This document shows, piece by piece, positions 53,201-60,900 of a DNA stretch of 64,000 bases; the stretch's first letter is position 1, and the number at the start of each line of letters is the position of its first letter. Source of the stretch: Bin5 sp965204705. Lineage in GTDB: Bacteria; Chloroflexota; Anaerolineae; Caldilineales; Caldilineaceae. The notes under the pieces were generated by a model. The model saw only the letters and a program-made list of their open reading frames with translations. It did not search any database and was not told the origin of the DNA. The position numbers and the translations under genes are program-made. The DNA is taken from contig OZ242006.1 in NCBI GenBank assembly GCA_965204705.1, positions 4,712,001 through 4,776,000 of the forward strand. Direction: 5' to 3'.

Positions 53201-55778
53201 AGTTGACCGGCGGATCGTCGCTGGACAGCTGGCCCGTCACCACCTCGCGGATGACGGTGACCGTGTAGGTCCGGGTCGTAACCCCGTCCTCGGCGGTGAC
53301 CTCAACCGTGATGACGTTGCGCCCCACCGCAAGAGCGATCACGCCGTCGGCGTCGGCCACACCGCCCAGCTTTATCACGTAGCTCGAGGAAGAGTGGATC
53401 GGGGTAGCGGTAACCGCCGTCTGCGTTATGCTGTTGGTGACGCGGGCGCTGTATGCCGTGGTGTGCCAGACAAAGGCGCCGAAGTCGACGTTGCTCAGGC
53501 TCAGCACGCTCAGACTGGCGTTGGTGGACAGCGCGCGGGTGACGGTGACGGTGTAGGTCCGGGTCGCGCTTCCGTCTTCGGCGGTGACCTCAATCGTGAT
53601 GACGTTGCTTCCCACCGCCAGGGGGATCACGCCGTCGGCGTCGACTGTGCCGTTCAGCTTGATCACACGGCTGGCGCCGGAATGGTTGACCGTCGCCGTA
53701 ACCGCGGTTTCCGTCACATTCACGACCTGCGCCGTGTATTGGGTCGCGGCGGCGCTGAACGTGCCGATGTCGATCCCGCTGAGGGAGAGTGCGCTCAGCG
53801 TCGCGTCGTTTGAAAACTGTCCTTCGCGCGTGACGATGACGGTGTAGAGCCGGGTCGTGACCCCGTCGGCCGCGGTCACACGCACGCTGATGTTATTTCT
53901 TCCCACCGCCAGCGGGATCACCCCGTCGGCGTCGACGGCGCCGCCGAGCCGGACCTGGTAGCTCGCGCCCGAATCGTTGGTTGTCGCCGTGACAGTCGTC
54001 TGCGTTGCGGTGTAGGGAACGGTGGCGGCGTAGTAGGTAGACCCGGAGCTGAAGGCGATGCTGACGCCGCTGAGGGAGAGCGCGCTGAGCGCGGCGTCGT
54101 CGGAGACTGTGCTGGTGCCGTCCGCCTTCTTCGTGCGCACGGTCGCCGAGTCTTCGATGACTATTGTGTCCAGGTTGTCCTTGAGCTCGAGCACGAACTT
54201 GTACCGCGTGTCGGGCGTCAGCTTGCCAAGGCTCCAACCATACCCCAACCCGCCGCCGGCCTCGTCGGAGATGCTTGAGAACGGTTCGGTTACGAATGCA
54301 GTGCCGTCGTGTTTGTATCTCTGCAGGAAGTAGCTGGTGATGCCCCGGTTTTTGGGCACTTCCCAGGCCAGGCCAATCGAGGTGTCGCCATAGCCGGTGA
54401 CGCGGAAGTTCAGCGGCGGATCGTCGGTCGACAGTTCTCCCGTCACCACCTCGCGGATGACCGTGACCGTGTAGGTCCGGGTCGTAACCCCGTCCTCGGC
54501 GGTGACCTCAACCGTGATGACGTTGCGCCCCACCGCAAGAGCGATCACGCCGTCGGCGTCGGCCACACCGCCCAGCTTTATCACGTAGCTCGAGGAAGAG
54601 TGGATCGGGGTAGCGGTAACCGCCGTCTGCGTTATGCTGTTGGTGACGCGGGCGCTGTATGCCGTGGCGTGCCAGACATAGGCGCCGAAGTCGACGTTGC
54701 TCAGGCTCAGCACGCTCAGACTGGCGTTGGTGGACAGCGCGCGGGTGACGGTGACGGTATAGGTCCGGGTCGCGCTTCCGTCTTCGGCGGTGACCTCAAT
54801 CGTGATGACGTTGCTTCCCACCGCCAGGGGGATCACGCCGTCGGCGTCGACTGTGCCGTTCAGCTTGATCACACGGCTGGCGCCGGAATGGTTGACCGTC
54901 GCCGTTACCGTGGTTTCCTTCACATTCACGACCTGCGCCGTGTATTGGGTCGCGGCGGCGCTGAACGTGCCGATGTCGATCCCGCTGAGGGAGAGTGCGC
55001 TGAGCGCGGCGTCGTTTGAAAACTGTCCTTCGCGCGTGACGATGACGGTGTAGAGCCGGGTCGTGACCCCGTCGGCCGCGGTCACCCGCACGCTGATGTT
55101 ATTTCTTCCCACCGCCAGCGGGATCACGCCGTCGGCGTCGACGGCGCCGCCGAGCCGGACCTGGTAGCTCGCGCCCGAATCGTTGGTTGAGGCCGTCACC
55201 GTCGTCTGCGTTGACGTGTAGGGAACGGTGGCGGAGTAGTAGGTGGATCCGGAACTGAAGGCGATGCTGACGCCGCTGAGGGAGAGTGCGCTGAGCGCGG
55301 CGTCGTCCGAGACTGTGCTGCTGCCGTCCGCCTTCTTCGTGCGCACGGTCACCGAGTCTTCGATGACGGTTGCGTCCAGGTTGTCCTTGAGCTTGAGCAC
55401 GAACTTGTACCGCGTGTCGGGCGTCAGCTTGAGAAGGCTCCAACCATACCCCAACCCGCCGCCGGCCTCGCCGGAGACGCTTGAGGACGGTTCGGTTACG
55501 AACGCAGTGCCGTCGTGTTTGTATCTCTGCAGGAAGTAGCTGGTGATGCCCCGGTTGTTGGGCACTTCCCAGGCCAGGCTGATCGAGGTGTCGCTATAGC
55601 CGGTGACGCGGAAGTTGACCGGCGGATCGTCGGTCGACAGTTCTTGCGCCAACAGGCCGCTGCCTGGTGACAAGGCTTCGAGCGCGATGAGGAGGACGGC
55701 AAGCAGGACAGCTACTCCGACTGATGGCAGGGTTCTGGAGAGCAGGTAGGGTCGGTTCGTTGTTGCCTTGTCACTCAT
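50238..55778 (-). CDS. Giant secreted protein of cadherin-like beta-sandwich and fibronectin domains
   Basis: The 1846-residue protein starts MSDKATTNRPYLLSRTLPS after an AGGAGAGAAG site, with a signal peptide to about residue 46 (GSGLLAQ). Four large units follow, each a fibronectin-type domain (DDPPVNFRVTGYSDTSISLA ... TPDTRYKF) plus cadherin-like beta-sandwich domains of the PF12733 type. These carry ALSALSLSGVSIAFSSGS, then LAVGRNNISVRVTAADG and TRLYTVIVTRE. The first three units have three such domains and the fourth two, about 11 in all. A fifth fibronectin domain and two RYELW modules close the protein, which ends SDFASAVAG. It is probably a long extracellular stalk or adhesin. The units are 1206-base DNA repeats. 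No anchor motif is visible. Confidence 0.92.
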   Translation of the reverse strand: MSDKATTNRPYLLSRTLPSVGVAVLLAVLLIALEALSPGSGLLAQELSTDDPPVNFRVTGYSDTSISLAWEVPNNRGITSYFLQRYKHDGTAFVTEPSSSVSGEAGGGLGYGWSLLKLTPDTRYKFVLKLKDNLDATVIEDSVTVRTKKADGSSTVSDDAALSALSLSGVSIAFSSGSTYYSATVPYTSTQTTVTASTNDSGASYQVRLGGAVDADGVIPLAVGRNNISVRVTAADGVTTRLYTVIVTREGQFSNDAALSALSLSGIDIGTFSAAATQYTAQVVNVKETTVTATVNHSGASRVIKLNGTVDADGVIPLAVGSNVITIEVTAEDGSATRTYTVTVTRALSTNASLSVLSLSNVDFGAYVWHATAYSARVTNSITQTAVTATPIHSSSSYVIKLGGVADADGVIALAVGRNVITVEVTAEDGVTTRTYTVTVIREVVTGELSTDDPPLNFRVTGYGDTSIGLAWEVPKNRGITSYFLQRYKHDGTAFVTEPFSSISDEAGGGLGYGWSLGKLTPDTRYKFVLELKDNLDTIVIEDSATVRTKKADGTSTVSDDAALSALSLSGVSIAFSSGSTYYAATVPYTATQTTVTATTNDSGASYQVRLGGAVDADGVIPLAVGRNNISVRVTAADGVTTRLYTVIVTREGQFSNDATLSALSLSGIDIGTFSAAATQYTAQVVNVTETAVTATVNHSGASRVIKLNGTVDADGVIPLAVGSNVITIEVTAEDGSATRTYTVTVTRALSTNASLSVLSLSNVDFGAFVWHTTAYSARVTNSITQTAVTATPIHSSSSYVIKLGGVADADGVIALAVGRNVITVEVTAEDGVTTRTYTVTVIREVVTGQLSSDDPPVNFRVTGYGDTSIGLAWEVPRNRGITSYFLQRYKHDGTAFVIEPFSSISDKAGGGLGYGWSLGKLTPDTRYKFVLELKDNLDTTVIEDSATVRTKKADGSSTVSDDAALSALSLSGVSIAFSSGTTYYTAAASETVTQTVVTASTNDPGASYQVRLGGAVDADGVVPLKVGRNNISVRVTAADGVTTRLYTVIITREGQFSTDATLSALSLSGIDIGTFSAAATQYTAQVVNVTETTVTATVNHSGASRVVKLNGTVDADGVIPLAVGSNVITVEVTAEDGSATRTYTVTVTRALSTNASLSVLSLSNVDFGAFVWHATAYSARVTNSITQTAVTATPIHSSSSYVIKLGGVADADGVIALAVGRNVITVEVTAEDGVTTRTYTVTVIREVVTGELSTDDPPLNFRVTGYGDTSIGLAWEVPKNRGITSYFLQRYKHDGTAFVTEPFSSISDKAGGGLGYGWSLGKLTPDTRYKFVLELKDNLDTIVIEDSATVRTKKADGSSTVSDDAALSALSLSGVSIAFSSGTTYYAAAVSETVTQTTVTASTNDPGASYQVQLGGAVDADGVIPLAVGRNNISVRVTAADGVTTRIYTVIVTREGQLSTDATLSALSLSGIDIGAFSAATTQYTAQVVNVTETAVTATVNHSGASRVVKLNGIVDADGVIPLAVGSNVITVEVTAEDGSATRTYTVTVTVTRETVTGALPADDPPVNFRVTSYTDTSAVVAWGVPKNRGITSYLLQRYKHNGTAFVFDSRDRGQTGGGAEQNWSNGNLTPDTQYKYQLTLNDGQGTTVIEAAATVRTRKKDLLAAPTLTAAAKENAVELSWAAVAGAASYELWTWWDRDIGWQRLDGGSLTGTSYTHSGLVAGTTYYYASRAVDASGAASAWSQYASATVAALTAPPVPALNAQAGAGQVTLTWDAVAGAVRYELWAWWDAETGWQQLDGGSLTATTHTHSGLVAGTTYYYAIRAVDANGAASAWSDFASAVAG
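50990..55640 (-). repeat. Intragenic tandem repeat, 1206-bp period
   Basis: Near-identical DNA recurs at offsets of 1206 bases (402 codons). For example, the stretch starting GTTTGTATCTCTGCAGGAAG occurs near 51898, 53104, 54310 and 55516. Most differences fall in third codon positions or in the stretch encoding TSTQTTVTAS versus TVTQTVVTAS. Within each unit the cadherin-like domains also resemble one another at DNA level. Confidence 0.9.
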
Positions 55779-56468
55779 ATGTGACTTCTCTCCTGACTTT
55801 GCCGCCTGCGGGCGGCCTGTTTGGTTGGATACCAAGATTCTGCGGGCACAACGGATTTTCGGGGCCGAACTGCGCGCGAGCAGCTTCTGAAACGAGCTCC
55901 TGCGGTTGTGCAGAGACTAAAGCTGTTTTGAGGCGCGGCCCCGGCCAGGCTGGTACCGGCCGCCGCGGAGAGCAGGGGGGCCGGCACATTCCGTTATGCC
56001 GAGGCCATTCATGCGCTTTGCAGGATGACGGTCCGGCGGACCACCACCATGGGCGCACAACAGGTTACAGTATACACTCTTAACATGTCGTTCTTATGTC
56101 ATTCTTGTTGTTTTTTGTACCAATATTGTGTCAGTTTTTCAGTGGTGTGGGACGGAGAAGGGCGAACGGCAGTTTGAACGGCAGTTTTTGGTAGTCAGTT
56201 TTTAGTTTTTAGTGAACTGCGGAAGGGCGGAAGGGCAGTTTTTGGTAGGCAGTTTTTAGTTCTTAGTGAACTGCGGAAGGGCGGTTTTTGGTAGCCGGTT
56301 TTTAGTTTTTAGTGAACTGCGGAAGGGCGGAAGGGCAGTTTTTGGTAGGCAGTTTTTAGTTTTTAGTGAACTGCGGAAGGGCGGAAGGGCAGTGGATAGT
56401 TGAACGGCGGGTGATCCGCGGAGGGCGGGGAGGAGGGGTTTTGGTTGGGAAGGGCGGGTTGGGGCGGG
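55779..56468. repeat. Gap with shared upstream element and 46-bp-family units
   Basis: A consensus-like TATACT on the minus strand near 56073 lacks a good -35 box. The element TTTTGTACCAATATTGTGTC (about 56113) matches 48929. From 56170 to 56400 there are about five units of GGCAGTTTTTGGTAGGCAGT plus TTTTTAGTTTTTAGTGAACT. Confidence 0.7.
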
Positions 56469-58946
56469 TCAGCAGGTGGGTCTGGGGGTCCAGGTGAAGG
56501 TTGGGGCGATTTGGAGGGGGATGGGTGCGGGGTCGGTTTGCGGGACGGGGAAGCGGGCGGCTTCGTGGGGGGAGATGTTTTGGACCTGGCCGGCGGCGGC
56601 GAGGTAGCCGGCGGGGCAGCCGGAGGCGGAGGACCACCGGTGGCGGGCGACGGCGAGGAGGAAGAATGATACGGGTTCGCTTGCCCCGGTTTCCTGGCGC
56701 AGCTGTCTGCGGAGCAGGTCCAGAAGGGGCTTGTTTATGGCGATGAGATAGGCGCCGTCGGCTGCGGTGGGGAGGGCGTGGCTGGCAGAGCGGTATTGGA
56801 CGGGGGCGGATGCGGCGCCTGTGCGCAGATCGGCGGAGACGGTTATGCCGGCGAGCGGCCGGCCGTCCGGTGCGGTCAGTTTTCCGAACAGTCTGACGTA
56901 GATGGGTTCACAGGCCGGCAGGGCGGCGGCGCGGAACACGTCGCGGACAGTGGCGGCGATTCTGGGATCGTAGTCGGCGAGCCGGGTGACGCTGGCCGGG
57001 GTGCGGATTCTCCCGGACAGCGTGTCGGGCAGAAACCAGAAGGTGACGGCTTCAGCCCAGTATTCCCTATAGTTGGTGGAGGCGTAGGCTTCGGGATAGA
57101 GGCCGGCGGCCATGGCTGCGCCGTAGGCGCTTTTGAGGCGGGCGTCGAAGGGTGAATCGAAGAGGGGCCGGCTGCCGGAGAGCGCGGTCTCAGTTGCGAG
57201 GGCGTAATGGACCATGTGGGCGAATTCGTGGACGAAGACGGCATTGCAGTAGGGCCGGCGTACGGCCGGCGCGGTTCCGACGACGTCGATTATCAGGAGG
57301 ACCTCTCCGGTGAACCTGTTGCGGAGCCAGCGGATTTTGGCTTTTCCGACATCTCTCGTGCATCTGCCCAGGGGGAGTTCGTCTCTGAGTTCGGGGGTTT
57401 GATAGGGGCCGCGGCAGCCGTCATGTTTGTAGATGACGACGCGGAAGCGGTTGGCGGCCATGGTTGAACGCAGGTCCGGGCGGTGGGCGAGCATGGCGTT
57501 GATGAGGTCGCGGGCGTGGTAGAGGTGCGCGTCTGCGACGTCGGAGGAGGCGACGACGGGGATGCCGCCGGCGTCGAGGTATTTGCGGTAGTAGGGGTCC
57601 AGGTCGAGGGAGGACGGGGGCGGGGACAGCGCGCGGCCCGGCGTGGCGGTGGGCGTGGGTGCCGGCGTCGGGGTGGATGCGGCGGTAGGCGTCGAGGTTG
57701 GCGAAGCGGTTGACAGGGGAAGCGGCGCGGCGGAGGCGTAGTCGGACCAGGGGCCGGCAGTGGCGGCGGCGTCGAGGGCGCGGAGGGCGTAGTAGTAGGT
57801 TGTGCCGGGGGTGAGTTCGGCGTGGGAATAGACGGTTGCGGTGATGGTGTCGCCAATTAATTGCCAGCCGGGATCTTCGGCCCACCAGGTCCACAGTTCG
57901 TAGCGGGCGGCGCCGGGTATTTGGGTCCAGGTGAGCTCGACTGCGCCCGGGGCGGGCCGGGCGGTCAGTTGCGGGGCGGGCAGCTGCTGGTTGGGCAGGG
58001 TGGATGGCGGCGGCGTCGGGGTTGGCGTCCAGGTCGAAGTTGGCGTCAGGGTTGGGGTTGGCGTCAGGGTCGGGGTTGGCGTGGGAACCGGCGCGGCGTT
58101 CGAGTGCGGGGTCAGGGTGGAGGTTGGGGTAGGCGTTGGCGTGAATGGGGGGAGCGGGGCGGCGGAGGCGTAGGCGGACCAGCCGGTGAGGGCCTGGCCG
58201 GCGGCGTCGAGGGCGCGGAGGGCGTAGTAGTAGGTTGTGCCGGGGGTGACTTCGCCGTGGGTAAAGGCGGTTGCGGTGATGGTGTCGCTGATGAATTGCC
58301 AGCCGGGATCCTCGGCCCACCAGGTCCAGAGCTCGTAGCGGGCGGCGCCGGGTATTAGGGTCCAGGTGAGCTCGACTGCGCCGGCGGCGGGCAGTGCGGT
58401 CAGCTGGGGGGCGGCGGTGGTGGATTGTGCGCGGGCCTGCTGCTGCGCCGGCGTCGAAGTCGGGGTTGGCGTTGGCGTTGACGCGGGCAGATGCGGCCGG
58501 TCAGGCGAGGCGGCGGGGACGGTTGCGGGGACATTTTGCGACCAGGCGCTGACGGGTTCGCCGGCGGCGTCGAGGGCGCGGATTGCGTAGTAGCAGGTTG
58601 TGCCGGGCGCAGTTTCGGTGTGCGTGAAGGCGGCGCCGGTGAGGGTGGCGCTGACGAGCCGCCAGCCGGTCTCCTCGTTCCGCCAGATCCAGAGTTCGTA
58701 GCGGGCGGCGCCGGGCATTTCGGTCCAGCGCAGTTGGACGGCGGCCGCGGACGGGTTGGCGGTGAGGGCGGGGACGGGCAGGGCGGGTACAGGGGTGTGT
58801 TGCTCGCGGTCGCGGGCAGCCGGGTTGGGCGCGGCGATGACAACGGCGAAGGAGAGGGCGAAGGCGACGGCAAGAGCGGCTGGGAATGCGAGCAAGCGGA
58901 TGCGCGAAGGCGGTGTGTTCAGTGCAGGGCGTTCGGACGGCGGCAT
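56469..58946 (-). CDS. Secreted HEXXH metallopeptidase with three fibronectin-like modules (paralog)
   Basis: The 825-residue protein has a signal/anchor segment (about 15-40), RYELW modules at about 57-143, 178-264 and 322-407, and Thr/Pro linkers. The catalytic region opens with LDPYYRKYLDAGGIPVVASS, has HEFAHMVH (His573, Glu574, His577) and YASTNYREYWAEAVTFWF 45-55 residues later (Glu628 or Glu632 as third ligand). Compared with the paralog at 14331-16637 it has an insertion before the zinc motif (RCTRDVGKAKIRWLRNRFTG) and a longer C-terminal domain with RLFGKLTAPDGRPLAGITVS, which looks like a carboxypeptidase-regulatory-type beta-sandwich. It probably acts outside the cell. Confidence 0.87.
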   Translation of the reverse strand: MPPSERPALNTPPSRIRLLAFPAALAVAFALSFAVVIAAPNPAARDREQHTPVPALPVPALTANPSAAAVQLRWTEMPGAARYELWIWRNEETGWRLVSATLTGAAFTHTETAPGTTCYYAIRALDAAGEPVSAWSQNVPATVPAASPDRPHLPASTPTPTPTSTPAQQQARAQSTTAAPQLTALPAAGAVELTWTLIPGAARYELWTWWAEDPGWQFISDTITATAFTHGEVTPGTTYYYALRALDAAGQALTGWSAYASAAPLPPFTPTPTPTSTLTPHSNAAPVPTPTPTLTPTPTLTPTSTWTPTPTPPPSTLPNQQLPAPQLTARPAPGAVELTWTQIPGAARYELWTWWAEDPGWQLIGDTITATVYSHAELTPGTTYYYALRALDAAATAGPWSDYASAAPLPLSTASPTSTPTAASTPTPAPTPTATPGRALSPPPSSLDLDPYYRKYLDAGGIPVVASSDVADAHLYHARDLINAMLAHRPDLRSTMAANRFRVVIYKHDGCRGPYQTPELRDELPLGRCTRDVGKAKIRWLRNRFTGEVLLIIDVVGTAPAVRRPYCNAVFVHEFAHMVHYALATETALSGSRPLFDSPFDARLKSAYGAAMAAGLYPEAYASTNYREYWAEAVTFWFLPDTLSGRIRTPASVTRLADYDPRIAATVRDVFRAAALPACEPIYVRLFGKLTAPDGRPLAGITVSADLRTGAASAPVQYRSASHALPTAADGAYLIAINKPLLDLLRRQLRQETGASEPVSFFLLAVARHRWSSASGCPAGYLAAAGQVQNISPHEAARFPVPQTDPAPIPLQIAPTFTWTPRPTC

Positions 58947-59494
58947 TGGAGGTCGTCCCTTCGGCTCAGGGCCCAGGGTGGGTGCATGTTACAACGCGTG
59001 TGCGGCGGGGGCAAACGGGGGGAGGGGGGGAGGGCAGGGGAACTGCGGGGGAACGGCGGGGGAACGGCGGGGGAACGGCGGGGGAAGGGCAGGGGCTAGG
59101 GGCGAGGGGAACTGCAGGGGAACTGCGGGGGGACTGCGGGGGAACGACAGGGGAACTGCGGGACACGGAGAACGGCAACATCTTTTTGATCCGCGAAGGG
59201 GCGCGAAGAGACGCGAAGAACATCTAACGGCGATTTGTCCGCGGAGGGCGCGGGGAGCTGCCCTTTTTGTTTGCGGAGGGCGCGGGGAGCTGCCCTTTTT
59301 GTTTGCGGAGGGCGGCGAGGAAGAGGTTGTGGATGCCACTGGGGGGGATGAGGCGTATGGTGGCCCGGTCAGAGACGGGCGCGGGCAGGCATCCGGCTGC
59401 GTTGGGTTCCGGTCTCGCGAAGGGGGCGGGCGGGGTATGTGGGGAACGGGGCGGGGCGATTGGCTGTCGACCAGGCGCCGGCGTGCGGGGCTCT
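58947..59494. repeat. G-rich and GCGAAGGGGCGCGAAG repeat field
   Basis: GGGGGAACGGC units run at about 59035-59155, followed by a GATCCGCGAAGGGGCGCGAA unit and two CGGAGGGCGCGGGGAGCTGC units to 59310. No gene is supported. Confidence 0.7.
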
Positions 59495-60202
59495 TTAGTC
59501 GTGGACCCAGACGAGGGTGGCGTCATTGGAGGTGGAGCGGAGCCAGGCGGTCGAGCCGTTCCAGGCGGGGAATGCCCAGTTGAAGAGCCATTGGGCGTCT
59601 TCGACGGTGAGGTTGACACAGCCATGGCTCATGGGGGTACCGAAGTTGTTGTGCCAGTAGGCGCCGTGGAAGGCGTAGCCGTGGTAGAAGTACTGGACCC
59701 ACTGTACGTTGGGCAGGCTGTAGTAGGTGCCGGCTGCGCGGTCGCCGCCGTCCATGGTCTGTGAGGCGGTGCGGGCCCAGATGCGGAAGAGGCCGGTTAC
59801 GGTGGGATTGTCGTCGACGCCGGAGGAGATGAGGAACCGGTTGGCGAGCCGGTTGCCATGCCAGGCGTAGAGCATCTGGTCGCTCAGGCTGACTTCGATC
59901 CATTTTTCGTCCTGGGCGCGGGCGCGGTCGACGTCCATGTGGAGGAGGGTGAGGCCGTTGTAGGTGACGGGGTTGCGGGAATCGCGCTCCGGCAGGTTGC
60001 GGTATTTGACGGCGGCCTGCCTTACGCGGTCTTCAAGGCGGAAGCGGGGCAGGTCCATGGAGGGGCCTGCGAAGGGGAGAGGGGGGAGCCGGTCGAGGGC
60101 GCGCGCGGGGGCTGTCAGGGGGCGGGGATTGCGCCAGGCGATGGTGGAGAGCGCGCAGAGGAGGATGAGCGCGAGGGGGAGAAGCGGTCTTCGGGATTTC
60201 AT
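59495..60202 (-). CDS. L,D-transpeptidase (YkuD domain)
   Basis: The 235-residue protein has an N-terminal signal/anchor (MKSRRPLLPLALILLCALST). A YkuD domain occupies about 100-235: WIEVSLSDQMLYAWHGNRLA opens it, FHGAYWHNNFGTPMSHGCVN carries the His179, Ser192-His193-Gly-Cys195 signature and LTVEDAQWLFNWAF follows. Such enzymes cross-link peptidoglycan or attach proteins to it through the catalytic Cys, outside the membrane. It lies close to the metallopeptidase gene but 548 bases apart, so it is probably a separate transcript. The ATG at 60202 was chosen because in-frame sequence upstream consists of G-rich repeat DNA. Confidence 0.93.
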   Translation of the reverse strand: MKSRRPLLPLALILLCALSTIAWRNPRPLTAPARALDRLPPLPFAGPSMDLPRFRLEDRVRQAAVKYRNLPERDSRNPVTYNGLTLLHMDVDRARAQDEKWIEVSLSDQMLYAWHGNRLANRFLISSGVDDNPTVTGLFRIWARTASQTMDGGDRAAGTYYSLPNVQWVQYFYHGYAFHGAYWHNNFGTPMSHGCVNLTVEDAQWLFNWAFPAWNGSTAWLRSTSNDATLVWVHD

Positions 60203-60900
60203 GAGGGAACTCCGGAAGCGGATGAGTGCAATGAATAGGGATATGAATGGGGGGAACGGCGGGGGGACGGCGGGGGAACGGCGGGGGAACTGCAGGGGCG
60301 AGGGGCCAGGGGCGAGGGGAACGGCGGGGGAACTGCAGGGGCGAAGGGCAAGGGGAACGGCGGGGGAACTGCGAAGGGGCGCGATGAAGGACAACATCTT
60401 TACGGTTGTTGGTTGGGGGTGAGGGAGAGGCGCCGGGAACGGACATGGGCAACCTTGGCGTGCAGAGTTATGGGACTTTTGCGATCGTATCTGTGGTGAG
60501 GTTGAGCCGTGAGGGAACGCGGCAGAACCTGACGCAACGTGACGCCAAGCCGATTCCACAGTATTTACAAATGAAAGGCCTAGCCCAGACCAGGGCAATC
60601 GCATCCAAATCCGGTCGTCAAAGTGTGCCACTAAGGGCACGCACAAGGGGCGCCCCTACATTTTAGCGGTTGTTTTCGGCTGAAAAACTGATCTTCAGTC
60701 GCCGAGACCCTTATAAATTTGTGACTGCGCACTATGATTTGCACTGTTCTCGGCGTCTTATTCAGGAGTTTGGCTCGAATCAGTCAGTGTCTTGAGGTCT
60801 TGCCCCGGTCAGATGCAATCGCCCTGGGGTCCAAGACTCAGCCCCGGCGGGCGGCCCAATACCAGCATATTCCCCGGACCGGTTTTGGGGGCAGCCACAC
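60203..60900. repeat. Gap with G-rich units and a dispersed composite repeat
   Basis: GGGGGAACGGC and GGGGCGAGGGG units fill about 60245-60375. At 60593-60660 a CAGGGCAATCGCATCCAAAT element is joined to a GGGCACGCACAAGGGGCGCC hairpin, as at 29699 and 40495. No gene is supported. Confidence 0.75.

Noticed and set aside
50990..55640. Diversity-generating retroelement target repeats
   Set aside because: No reverse transcriptase gene is present and the differences between units are not concentrated at adenines in one block.
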